This document shows positions 14,601 to 25,693 of a stretch of DNA of 64,000 nt, piece by piece. Under the pieces are notes generated by a model. The model saw only the letters and a program-made list of their open reading frames with translations. It was not told the origin of the DNA and did not search any database. The stretch covers positions 21,292,469 to 21,356,468 of the forward strand of contig NC_057790.1 in the NCBI RefSeq assembly GCF_014905175.1. Direction: 5' to 3'. The position numbers and the translations under genes were made by a program. The stretch's first letter is position 1. Each line of letters begins with the position of its first letter. The DNA comes from Aphidius gifuensis. Taxonomy: Eukaryota; Arthropoda; Insecta; Hymenoptera; Braconidae.

Positions 14601-17600
14601 TCGAAAAGATTCATGGAATAAATCATCACAACGTCAAACTGATGGTGCTAAAGATACATGGAATAAATCAGCTGATAGATCTTCAAGTGATAAAGATTCA
14701 GATACATCTTCAATGAGTGGTAGTGGTGGAGGAAGACGTGGTCAATATGAACAACGTAATAATAATTTTAATCAAAAAGACCAAAGACGTGAACCAAGAA
14801 GAAGCAATGATTTTAGTGATAAACAAAATAATCAAAATAATACATCATGGGATTCAGATAGTTCATCAAAACAACAATCAAGAAATCAATCACCAAGAAA
14901 TAATTATAATAATTCACCAAAAGAATTTAATACATCATCACCAAGAGAATATAATAATCAAAGAAATAATAATATTAACACAATAAATAATCAAGAATTT
15001 AAAATTCCACCACCAAATATAACACTTGGTGCTATTAAAAATTGTTTAATTGTATTTGTTACAAATCCATCAAATTTTTATTTACAATTATGTCCAGATA
15101 ATTTAGAGCTTGATAATTTAATGGAAAAAATTGGTAAAATATATGAAACTGGTGGAACGAAATTATCTAAATCATCAATGAAAATTGATACAAATTGTAT
15201 TGCTCAATATTCAGAAGATTTAAGATGGTATCGTGGAGTTATTAAAAAACTTGAAGCTTCTGGTGCATTAATTGAATTCATTGATTATGGAAATACTGAA
15301 GTAGTTAATTATAATAATATCAAAGAAATTCAACAAGATATATCAAAATTATCAACACAAGCAGTACACTGTAAATTATTGGGGCCAATTATTAATAGTA
15401 ATTGGAATAATACAGATATCGACAAATTTTCAGCATTAGTAGAAGAAGAAGCACTTGAAGCTGAATTTGTTGGTAAAGACGAACAAACTGGAGTGTATGA
15501 AATATTGCTAAAACGTGTTGTTAATGGTGTACCATCAAGTAGTTATATTAACAGTGAATATGCACCAGGAGTTGATTTATTAAAAGCCAAAGAAATGTTA
15601 AAAAATAAAAATCGCAGTGTTCCATCAAGACAAACAATGACACCAGCAATATCATCAACAAATAATTATGCTTCATTTGATGATAAATGGCTACAACGTG
15701 AAGTTGTTTTGTCTAGTACAGAAAAAGTTTTTATCAGCTGGTATGAAAATCCAACAACATTTTTTGTTCAAGCATTGACATCAGAAAAACAATTTAGACC
15801 AATGATGAATGAACTACAACTTGCATATGTCAATAAAAAACCAATAAATGAATCAAATTTAACAGCAGGTACACCAGTTATTGCAATATATAAAAGTGAT
15901 GGTGCACTTTATCGTGCTGATATTGTAAAATCAAATGGTGCAAATGGTTACATTGTTAAATACATTGATTTTGGTAATGAAGGTGCTGTACAAAAAAATC
16001 AAATATTTAAAGTTGATAAAAAATTTATGACATTACCAAGACAAGCTGTTAAGTGTTGTTTAGATTTAATACCATCACAAAATGATAAAGTATGGTCTAA
16101 ACAATCAATTGAACAAATTGAAAAAATACTTGATGTTGAACAATTAGAATGTACTTATGTTAAAGAAAATTCTAATAATATATTTGTCGTGTCATTGGTC
16201 AATAAAGGTGTTGATTTAATAAAAGAAATTATTAAAAAAGGATTTGGTATTTTACCACTTCCACCAGTACCAACAAAACCAGATATCATTGAATCACTAC
16301 CAATGGTACATGAAAATATTGACATAAATTTGTTGGTTGGACAAACATTACGTGTTAATGTTTCTAGTTTTGAAAGTACTGCTAGATTTTTCATTCAGTT
16401 ACCATCAGCAACAATCAGCCAAAAAGCCATTGAAAGTTTTATGGCCAACAAGGATCCAAAGGTAAGATTTTTAAATTAAATTAAACATAATTGTTGCATG
16501 CAAGCTTTTTTTTTTTTTCCTTTCTTGATATGATATTGCACATGGATTGCTCATAATTCCAACAAAAAAAAAAAAAAACATATATATAAAAATAACAACA
16601 TCAAAATCCCCAGTGTTAATTATTAATCTGTATAAAAAAAAAAAAAAAGCTATGATTGATTAATATTGTATGGTATTTATTTAAAACTTATGACAAATTT
16701 TTGATGTTTTAATAATTATTGTTTTAACAATGTAACAATTAATGACAATGCAAATTTTTTAATCATTGTCCTGAGCCTTGTTTATAATTCTCCTCGGCTG
16801 TATCCTTAAATAACAAGCAATAATAATATAATCGTCAAAGTATTAAGCAAAAAAAAAAAAACAGAAGAGATAATCATAAAAAAAAACTAAAATTATTTGA
16901 CGTAATAAATATAAAATCTAAGCAACAAGTATGCCAATATGTTAGGTGATGAAAAAACTATCAGTACGCGAGGTTACTCACCTCGGAGCTGGTTGTCTTG
17001 TACAAATTGATAAGGAATGGCAACGGGCTGTTGTCATTGATTGTTCACAACAATCTGGATTTAATGTGAGGCTCATTGATACTGGAGAATATCAAAAAAT
17101 ACCAGTGAATTGCGTGAGTTTTATTTTATTCGGTCGAGTCAAATACGTTATTAAAAATTATATATTTATTTATCAATTTAAAAAACCATACATATTTAAT
17201 CAGTTATAAATTTCCTAGACCTTGTTGTTGATGTTAATTATTATATATATTTTTTTTTAAAACCCCCATGTGAATGGTTTTTCATTTTTTAAATTTATTT
17301 CCAAGCACAAAATATATCTTGAATGATTATTTGGATTGATGTTATTAATTGTATTTTATTTTTTAAGCTCTAGACTATTTAAAGATTTTTTTTTAAAATA
17401 TGTATTTTGTTTTTTTGATGACATTTAGATGCTGGCATTGCCAAATCAACTGGCAGTAATGCAGAATCAAGCAGTCGAGTGTTTTATTAAAAATGCACAA
17501 ACATCAAATGCTGAAAATCAAAAACTCAAAGGATTAATTGAAAAGAAACATGTTATAATTTACATTGAAGAAATACAAAATAATGGTAAACTTGTAGTTA

Positions 17601-20600
17601 AATTATATGACAATATGGGTAAAAAAATTAAAACAGCAATGAATGAGAAAGATGAAGTGATAAGTAGTGTATGTCAGTTGCCAATATTAAACATAGCAAA
17701 TAATGTAATAGTAACTCATGTTGAACATTCAAAAAGTATATGGATTAAAAAATGTTGTGATGCTGATACAGATGCTATATTACTTCAAGAGTTATATGAT
17801 TATTATTCAACATTAAAAGGTACACCATTGTATCCAGCAATTGGTAAATTATGTGCTGGTTTAAGTATTGATGCAAATTGGTACAGAGCAATTGTAAGAG
17901 AAATAAATGACAATGGTGCTATTGTACAATTTATTGATTATGGTAATTATGAACAATTACATCCAGATGCTTTATATGAACTTGAACCAAGATTTTATGT
18001 TATACCACAACTTGCTATTAAAGTTGGTATATCTGTTCTTGTTCGTGGTACTGAATATGAACAAAAAAAAATATTAGAACCATATTTACTTGAAAAAGAA
18101 TTTATAGCATCATTGTATAATATTCATAATAATTGGATTATGGAAATGGAAATAACACCAGGTGAAAAATTAAGTACAATATTAAAACGTTTAGAATTGG
18201 TTGTTGAAGAAACAGTTGCACCAGTTGTTGATCCAAATGAGCCAAAAGATATAATTAATGGTGGTAAATATATTGTAACTGTAACACATGTTGATAATCC
18301 AACACAATTTTGGGTACAAAGATTAAAAGATATTGCATGTATTGATCGTCTTCAAGGTGATTTACAAAATTTAAGTAATGGATTTAAAAGTATCATTGGT
18401 ATACCAGAAGAAAATTTAATATGTGCTGCTGTATATTCAGTTGATGAACAATGGTATCGTGCACAAGTTATTGATGCTGATGAAGAAATAGTTACAGTAC
18501 GTTTTATTGATTTTGGTAATACAGATGTTATATCAAATGTTAATAATAATAAAATTAAACAATTACCAGGTGCATTTAAAAGTGTACCAAAATATGCAAT
18601 TAAATGTCGTCTTGATTTATCACCAATTGATCAATATGATTGGTCAGAAACAGTATGTCAACGTTTTGATGCACTTGTAACAAGTTATGAATATTTAAAT
18701 GCAATTGTTATTGATAATACAAATCCAATTAAAATACAATTATTAAGTGGTACACGTGATCTTGGTGATGTTTTAATAAAAGAAAATTTAGCAATTAAAA
18801 TGGATAATCAAAATGAATATGTTGATGAAATAATTGAAAGAGTACTTGATCCAAAATCAGCATTTGTTAGTCATATTAATTCACCAAGTGAATTTTGGAT
18901 ACAACAAGAAAAATATGTTCCTGATTTAGAACTTATTGCTGATCGTTTTGTTGTTGCTGATATGTTTCCAGTATTAAATAAAATTAATCAAGGTACACTT
19001 TGTGTTGCTAAATTTCCTGATGATGGAATGTGGTATCGTGCTAAAGTATTATCAACATCATCACCCAGTGGAATTAATGTTATATATATTGATTATGGTA
19101 ATTCAGCAATTTCAACTGAAATACGTGAAATACCAAATGATGTTGCATCAATACCACCATTATCAAGAAAATGTAGTTTATTATTACCATCTGGTTATGA
19201 TAAATGGTCTGATAAATCACGTGAAGAATTTATTAAACTTTCTGGTGATGGTGCAACAGTATTTCATCTTGAAATTATTAATGAAAATAAAGATACTTCA
19301 ATTGTTAAATTAACAATTGATAATAAAGATATTACTGATGATTTAATTAAATATTGTGATAAATCTTCTCCAATTGTTAAAGATAGACCAGCACCAATTG
19401 GTGAAGAAAAATTATGTGAAAGTGTTTATGTAACTCATGCTATATCACCTGGATTATTTTGGGTACAAGCTGAAAATAAAGTACCAGATATTGATATGAT
19501 GCTTAATAATCTTGTTAAGGCATCAGATTTTATGAGATTAAATAAACTTGAAAGTGGTGTTATTTGTGCAGCAAAATATCCAGAAGATGATACATGGTAT
19601 AGAGCTCAAATTGTAACACATACATCAATTGATGCTGAAGTACATTTTATTGATTATGGTAATTCATGTGTTGCAAATCAATTTAGATTATTGCCTGATA
19701 AATTAAAAAATGTGCCACCACTTTCACGTCAATGTGGATTAAAATTACCAGCAAATATTAAAAATTGGTCACAAGAAGCATGTGATAAATTTTTCGAGCT
19801 TATTGATGGTCAAACATTTTTCAATTGTCAACAACTTGATCAAAATTACGTACGTTTATCACTTGATGATCAAGATGTTTCAAATATATTACTTCCACTT
19901 TGTAGTAAAACACCAATTTTTATACCAACAACAATTAGTGATATGAATGATGTTCAAAATTTATCAAACAATACATCTGGTGTAGGTGCTTCAGCAGTTT
20001 CAGAATCATCATATACACTAAATACTAGTCACGAATTAAGTGTTGATGATATTGTTGGTCTTTATAAAGCACCACCATTGTCAGGTAACTCTGTTGAAAG
20101 TGAAAATTATAATGTACTTGAAAAAACATTTCCTGATATAGATGAATTACCATGTTCACCAATGCCAGAACAAATGAGAAGAGAAATAATTGGTTGTGAT
20201 GATCCTACACTTTCACCTGGTTTTGAAATTTCTACACCTAAAATAATTGATCCACCTGATACTAAAATAATTGATGAATCTGAAATTATAATACCAGATA
20301 TTGAAACACAAACTCTTGATGATGAAATGTGTGATTGTATTGAAGAAGTTGTTTTATCACCATCAATACCATCACCAGTTGTTAGTGAAGGAGAAGTATC
20401 ACCAAAATATCCATTTGATAATGATGAAGAATTTGTTAATGAAGTTGAAATTAATGATTCACCAGAAGCAATAATTATACCAGATGTCATTAATGAAGAA
20501 ATACATGAATACAAACTTGCAGAAGAAGATAATGATGTTGTTGAACTTGTTGAACAATCAAATGTTACAACAGATGATAATATTATGATAAGTGATATTG

Positions 20601-20803
20601 CTGATGAAGTTATTGTTAAGGATGAATCAAATGCTTTAATTATTATTGATGAATTAACTGATGTGGAAAGTGAATATTCACCACCTTGTCCATTAGTTAT
20701 TGATACTGAAACTGATTTAAAAAAAGCAGCAATTGATACATCAGATATTTCAGTTGAAGATGTTACTCTTGAAGTAATTACTTCTGAAATATCACCAGAG
20801 TAA
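11682..20803 (+). CDS. tud: Maternal protein Tudor ortholog (ten Tudor domains)
   Basis: Germ-plasm/nuage scaffold that binds symmetrically dimethylated Piwi-family proteins. Four exons, 11682-13813, 14316-16461, 16946-17113 and 17429-20803, join in phase to 2606 residues, similar to fly Tudor (about 2.5 kb of residues). Ten extended Tudor repeats are visible from the (F/Y)(I/V)D(Y/F)GN signature at about residues 97, 363, 556, 1031, 1259, 1467, 1650, 1840, 2036 and 2223. Repeat 2 has YIDYGD, and repeat 6, split over exons 2-4, has a degenerate LIDTGEY. Between repeats 3 and 4 is a disordered Gln/Asn/Arg/Ser-rich linker (about 650-990), and the last 270 residues are acidic. Start is ATG at 11682; the upstream in-frame TTG is not used. 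Another multi-Tudor protein (for example RNF17/qin) is less likely because no RING is present. Confidence 0.9.
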
Positions 20804-21309
20804 TAGACATCTTTTTTTTTTTTTTTTTTTTTATAATTAGAAAATTTATTTATAAAAAATACTGTGTATTATTATGAGCAACTTGAGCAACAATTATTAT
20901 TTTTTTTTCTATTTAGTTGGTATTTAGTTGTAAGAAAAAATTATTGATTAATATAATTTATTTTAGTCATTAATTTGCCATATAATATTCATTAATCAAA
21001 ATATATTAATAAAGTCTTGAAAAACACAAATGAATCAAAGAAAAAATAAAAAAAAAAAAAGTTAATTGAAGACTGATGTTTGTTGAAATGGCAACTAATA
21101 AATATTAATATTTTGTTTTTGAAATGGTGCTTCCTTATTTTTAAATTAGGACACTGACAGTATGATGACTATTTATATTCATGTTCATTTTATTATTATT
21201 ATTTTTTTAATTTAATTATCAGCTGTTTTTTTTTTTTTTTTCATTAATCATACTGGAAGTAATAGTTGTGTATTTTTGACAAATATATGAGTGATAAAAA
21301 ACAAAGAAA

Positions 21310-21416
21310 AAAAAAAACTTCGCTTGAAGCTGGATAAACATAGTTTTAGTTTGATAAAAAAAAAAAAAAATAAAAAAGAAAAATGTATAAAAAAAAAAAA
21401 ACATGTTTATTAATTG
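21310..21416. repeat. About 105-bp dispersed repeat, copy 1
   Basis: Contains CTTCGCTTGAAGCTGGATAA, then a TTTTAGTTTGATAAAA stretch and ACATGTTTATTAATT. The same order recurs at 22413-22519. It lies in the extra segment of duplication copy A and is absent from copy B. Confidence 0.8.
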
Positions 21417-21535
21417 TTGCTAATTAAAATTTTGTATGCTGCAGCTCAAATATTATTTTTCTAATTAAAAAATTGTCTCTTTATTAATTAATTTATTATT
21501 ATTTTGCTTGTTAATTTTGTTTGTAAATATTTATT

Positions 21536-21800
21536 TCAGGAATTTTTTCGTCCTCGTTTCTTTTTCATATTTTTTTGCTTTAATTTGTCTAAAAATTTAT
21601 TAAAAAATATTAATGAGTTTTATTTTATAAATTAATATGTGAATTTATAAATTATTTTACCGTTTCTTATCATTTGAGGTTTAATTTTTTCATCATATTT
21701 TTTATGTCTCTCATCAGCAAGAATTTTTTGAGCAACTTGTATTTAATCTTTTAAAAACCATTTTAAAGTTGCTTGATTTTTTTTTGATGTACTTATCCAT
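21536..21800 (-). pseudogene. Decayed copy of the small gene at 24266-24835
   Basis: Copy A counterpart of the intact reading frame at 24266-24835. Start ATG (at 21800), the intron and the short basic second exon are recognisable. About 300 bases of the middle of the coding sequence are missing, with a junction at a shared AAC. There is also a 4-base insertion just after the second codon (frameshift) and a stop where copy B has GATGAAATACAA (here GATTAAATACAA). I regard it as non-functional. Confidence 0.75.
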
Positions 21801-22159
21801 TTTATATATTTTTTTTTCTTTTTTAAAATATTTTTTAAACAATTTTATATTATTTTCAATATGCAACAAAGGCACGACCATCTTGGATTTAAAAAAAAAT
21901 TCACTCGCGCTATCTAACTAAAAAACTACCGACTATTTTTTTGTAGAATTTTATCGACAATTATGAATTTTTTAAATTATAAAAGCTGCAGGGTGTCGTA
22001 CACTCGGAGCTCACCTGGAGTTCCAGATAAAGATTATGTTGAAGGTAGTTGAAAAAAAGGTCTTGTATTAAAAAAAAAACTAAAAAAAACTTTTAAATAA
22101 ACATTTGGATTTTTTGTAAATTAAAAAAAAAGAACAGCAAATACGACAGTGAGTGCATA

Positions 22160-22740
22160 ATGAGTGCAAAAAGAAAATATGATGAGATAGACCAACAAAC
22201 CTTTGATGATGGTGACAAGAATAAAAAAAAAGTTGTCATCAATTCACTGGATTACGACTCATTAGCACAAATCATCAGTTTGTTGCCAATACCAGAAATA
22301 ATACTTATGGAAGAAGGTCTATATTATTACCAAAATAAAGTTTATTTTTTGTTGATAAAATATCATACTGTTCAAACTGTTTTTTGAAAATTCTGATAAA
22401 AATTATAATTATAAAAAAAACTTCGCTTGAAGCTGGATAAACATTATAATAAAAATTATTTTAGTTTGATAAAAAAAAGAAAAAAGAAAAGTGTATAAAA
22501 AAAACATGTTTATTAATTGCGATTACCCAGGTAAAGGAACAGATCTTGAAGATAGTACAATTATTGCGATTGCTAATAAATCTAAATATTTTACAAATTC
22601 GAAATCACGTGGCTATTACCGAAACAGCTCTTGTTGCTCTGACGACTTGGAAAACTTACAAAAATTATTTGTAGAATCTCTTAATAATATTACAGACGAT
22701 TTTATTAAAAATATAAAAAATAATTTTATCGCGGAGGAAT
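22160..22740 (+). pseudogene. F-box/LRR gene remnant
   Basis: 22160-22316 encodes an N-terminus with an F-box-like stretch (INSLDYDSLAQIISLLPIPE) that stops being coding exactly where paralogs splice (after MEE plus one base); the donor reads GGTCTA, which is poor. No CKxW exon follows. Instead the 105-bp repeat copy 2 (22413-22519) intervenes. Then 22520-22740 reads as LRR-like sequence (DLEDSTIIAIANKSK and LENLQKLFVESLNNITDDF). The order fits an F-box/LRR gene of the type found at 3673 and 31741, broken by insertion and deletion. I cannot exclude a short expressed protein from 22160-22387. Confidence 0.5.
22413..22519. repeat. About 105-bp dispersed repeat, copy 2
   Basis: Second copy of the 21310-21416 repeat, same orientation. 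It sits between the F-box and LRR parts of the F-box/LRR remnant, suggesting it was inserted or left by rearrangement there. Confidence 0.8.
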
Positions 22741-22795
22741 TTTTTACGGATTTTCTCCACCCAAGTCGATTCGGAGAAAATTTGGAAAAAAATTT

Positions 22796-22900
22796 TGATA
22801 CCTTTCTCCACTCGTTTTCCGCATGGGCCAATTTGGGAGAAATTCGGAGTAAACGCGGAGAAATTCAGGAGAAATCGCGCAAAGAAATATTTTCACCAGC
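22796..22900. repeat. GC-richer CGGAG repeat, copy 1
   Basis: Contains TTGATACCTTTCTCCACTCG, CCGCATGGGCCAATTTGGGA and AATTCGGAGTAAACGCGGAG. The same order recurs at 23678-23765. Base composition is clearly less AT-rich than the surroundings. Confidence 0.75.
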
Positions 22901-23158
22901 TTAATTTCTTTTTTTTCTTTTTAACCTGATTAATATATCAACAAAGCAACTAATAAAATTATTTTTTTTTTCATTTATGTAATTTTTTTATTTTTTCAAC
23001 TAAATAAATAATACTAGTTGCTATTGTTGTTGTTGTTGATGATGATGAGTATTATTAACAGGCATCAAATAAAAATTCTGTTAAAGAAAAATTATAAATA
23101 ATATGATAATGAAATATGTTTTTTTTAATAAATAATAATGAAGTACTTACAAATTAGA

Positions 23159-23710
23159 TTATTGAAGTTTGAGAAAAGTGAAGATATTTCTCAATTTTCC
23201 TTCATCAGCTGTGAATCTTTGCAAACATGTCCTTACGAGTGTATCAAATTCATCTCCTCTCTCTATTGCAAGAAAAGTCTCTGTTTAACAAAATAAGTTA
23301 TAAAAATATAATAAAAAAATTTGATTGTGGTTTAAGAAAATAGAAGACATTCATCAATTCACTTTTATTTGTAAATTTTTCCAAACATCTCTTGTTGACG
23401 AGTCAATAAGAGATGTTTGGAAAAGTTTACAAATAAAAGTGAATTGATGAATGTAACATTATTATTTTTCTCTTTTCTCTATTATTTTTGTAAAAATTTT
23501 TTTATTTTATTTTCTCTTTTTTTTTTTTTTTTTTTTTTAAAATTAAAAAACTCAATATAATAAACATATTTAAGAGAAAAAAAAAAAAAAAACGAATACA
23601 AAAAGAGTGTTGTACCGATAAAATAATTGAATAAAAAAAATAAAGAAAATAGACTTACCCTTCAAAGACAAATATGTTGTTGATACCTTTTTCCACTCAT
23701 TTCTCCGCAT
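23159..23710 (-). CDS. Unrecognised two-exon small reading frame or gene fragment
   Basis: Exon 23659-23710 and exon 23159-23280 are joined by good sites (GG|GTAAGT and AAACAG|A) and read in phase as 57 residues: MRRNEWKKVSTTYLSLK, E, then TFLAIERGDEFDTLVRTCLQ and RFTADEGKLRNIFTFLKLQ, then stop. The composition is that of a soluble helical protein, unlike the translated AT-rich background. I recognise no family. It may be the 3' end of a longer gene whose 5' part was lost when repeats arrived, since its first exon overlaps the CGGAG repeat (23678-23765). The intron contains a long hairpin. Confidence 0.4.
23348..23453. repeat. Near-perfect 46-bp-arm inverted repeat (hairpin)
   Basis: Arms 23348-23393 and 23408-23453 are reverse complements with a single mismatch. 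The 14-base spacer can pair further (TTGAC with GTCAA). Transcribed on either strand it would fold into a hairpin of about 50 bp. It lies inside the intron of the two-exon small reading frame. Confidence 0.95.
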
Positions 23711-23765
23711 GGGTCAATTTATTGGGAGGAATTCGGAGTAATCACGGAGAAATATTTCCACCAGG
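23678..23765. repeat. GC-richer CGGAG repeat, copy 2
   Basis: Second copy of the 22796-22900 repeat, same orientation but more diverged, with small deletions. It overlaps the first exon of the minus-strand small reading frame. Confidence 0.75.
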
Positions 23766-23913
23766 GTAAATTAAAAAAAAATTTACATGGGTACTTTTGG
23801 ATAATCATAATAATTTAATTGTATTACAAAATCAATCATAATATATATTATTATTGATTTAATTATTATTGGTGATGAATCAACTGATTCGCAGTGAATA
23901 TTTTTTTTTTTTT

Positions 23914-24895
23914 TTATAATTAGAAAATTTATTTATAAAAAATATTGTGTATTATTATGAGCAACTTGAGCAACAATTATTTTTTTTTTATTTAGTTGGT
24001 ATTTAGTTGTAAGAAAAAATTATTGATTATAATATAATTTCTTTTTAGTCATGACTATATTTTGATTAATGAATATTATGCATTAATTTGCCATAATATT
24101 CATTAATCAAAATATATTAATAATAACTCTTGAAAAACACAAACCAATCAAAGAAAGAATAAAAAAAAAAAAAAAAGAGTTAATTAAAGACTAATTAAAA
24201 AATTGTCTCTCTATCAATTAATTTATCATTTTTTTGCTTGTTAATTTTGTTTTTAAATATTTATTTTAGGAATTTTTTCGTCCTCGTTTCTTTTTCATAT
24301 TTTTTTGCTTTAATTTTTCTAAAAATTTATTAAAAAATATTAATGAGTTTTATTTTATAAATTAATATGTGAATTTATAAATCATTTTACCATTTCTTAT
24401 CATTTGAAGTTTAATTTTTTCATCATATTTTTTATGTCTCTCATCAGCAAGAATTTTTTGAGCAACTTGTATTTCATCCTCTAAAAACCATTTCAAAGTT
24501 CCTCGATTTTTAACTGATCTACCATATGTAGAAGGCTTTTTTTTAATTTCAATTTCTTCTTGAAATGAACTACCTCCTCCAGTTTGATCTGGTTGACGAT
24601 GAAAAGCTGATGATTTTGCAATATCCTGAAGACGAAAATGTAAATCTGGTCTACTGTCTTTTAAAAAAGTATCTGAAAATGCTGATTCAAATGGTGGATT
24701 TTTTATATTATACTGAGTATTATAATCTTGATGATTTATATCACAACAAAAGTTAAATGGTTTTTTTAAATTATGTAATTTTAAATTTCCAATAGTTGGG
24801 TTTTTTGTTGCTTGATTTTTTTTTGATGTATCCATTTTATATATTTTTTTTTCTTTTTTTTAAATATTTTTTAAACAATTTTATATTATTTTCAA
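23914..24895. repeat. Partial tandem duplication, copy B
   Basis: Counterpart of 20830-21875. It carries the complete small gene (24266-24835) and lacks about 390 bases found in copy A. Sequence between the copies (21876-23913) is unique apart from the smaller repeats listed. Confidence 0.85.
24266..24835 (-). CDS. Small conserved-looking protein of unknown function
   Basis: Two exons, 24391-24835 and 24266-24318, give 165 residues. The intron (donor G|GTAAAA, acceptor TTTTAG) leads to a short basic tail (KLKQKNMKKKRGRKNS); without splicing the frame stops seven codons later. The body is soluble and charged with a likely helix near the end (LKWFLEDEIQVAQKILADER). Motifs such as FLKDSRPDLHFRLQDIAKSS and PSTYGRSVKNRG look like real protein, but I recognise no family and no signal peptide or membrane segment. 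The conserved second exon in the decayed copy A supports the gene model. It is oriented away from the coiled-coil gene/armi pair. Confidence 0.65.
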
Positions 24896-25339
24896 TAAGA
24901 AATTTCTACATGTCAATTTTTATAATTTAAAACAAAAACATAGGTGAAGTGCGCGCCGACTATAAGTGGTGGTGGGGATTGTTTATATATTTTTTTTTTT
25001 TTATTTCTCAGAATCAAGTGTGATAATATCAAGTTTATTTTCAACAAACAATTTATTTGTTAAAGTTTCAAGCAATTTTAAGATTACAATTATAACATGA
25101 ACATCTAGTAAATGGTTATTAAATACTAACAATTTATCAATACTACATGTATTTAATAATAATTGAGTTTATTAAAATATAGATTTTTATAATCTGTATT
25201 TATTAAACTGGGTAAGTACATGTTATTTTTATCTTTTGAGGTTATATTTTGATGTTTTCAGTAGAAGAGTAATTTCATTGTTAAAATAATAATATATTAT
25301 TTAAATTTTTATTTAGATAAATAAATAATTAACTGAGAA
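24896..25339. promoter_or_regulatory. Upstream region of the coiled-coil gene and armi
   Basis: Intergenic sequence between divergent genes. A slightly GC-richer patch lies at 24944-24980. A candidate donor (GGGTAAGT near 25210) could end a non-coding first exon. Nothing else recognised. Confidence 0.35.
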
Positions 25340-25600
25340 ATGAACTCATCGGCAATATCACCAACATCAACATTGGGAAATTCATCAGGACGTAGTGAAT
25401 CTCAAGATTCAGGCTTAAGTGCAAGTGGTACACAAACATCAAAAATTCTCAATCAAATGAAAGCTGATTTACAAGTACAAAAACAACAAAAGAAATTAAT
25501 CAAAGAATTACATGCAAAACGTGTTAAATCATTAAGAAAAGAATTGGATTATTTAAAAGCAACTGAATGGAGATATCATACTAGTGACAGTTACAAATAA
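25340..25600 (+). CDS. Small coiled-coil protein upstream of armi
   Basis: 86-residue uninterrupted reading frame with an ATG start. The N-terminal 30 residues are Ser/Thr/Gly-rich and probably disordered; residues 35-75 form a charged helix (MKADLQVQKQQKKLIKELHA), followed by LRKELDYLKATEWRY. The tail pattern (helix then EWRY) weakly recalls the end of APC/C subunit 16 (EWRF), but this is only a by-eye resemblance and I do not assign it. The stop lies 93 bases before the armi ATG, with no room for a normal promoter, so both may be translated from one mRNA. Confidence 0.65.
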   Translation: MNSSAISPTSTLGNSSGRSESQDSGLSASGTQTSKILNQMKADLQVQKQQKKLIKELHAKRVKSLRKELDYLKATEWRYHTSDSYK

Positions 25601-25693
25601 TCAAATAAATCAATCAGTCAAAATTAAAATTAATAAAAACAATACACTTATTAAATTACAATAAATAATATATAAAATAAATTAAATTTAAAA

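Larger units (their letters stand above)
20830..21875. repeat. Partial tandem duplication, copy A
   Basis: Two blocks match a second copy further on: 20830-21064 matches about 23914-24184 (both contain AAATTTATTTATAAAAAATA and TATGAGCAACTTGAGCAACA) and 21461-21875 matches about 24191-24895. Between its blocks copy A has about 390 extra bases. It begins just after the tud stop codon, so the duplicated unit includes the tud 3' flank. Confidence 0.85.

Noticed and set aside
16155..16394. Antisense frame in tud exon 2
   Set aside because: Shadow of the Tudor 5-6 coding region.
20107..20514. 135-codon frame antisense to the tud C-terminus
   Set aside because: Serine/isoleucine-rich shadow of the acidic Tudor tail; the sense frame is clearly coding.
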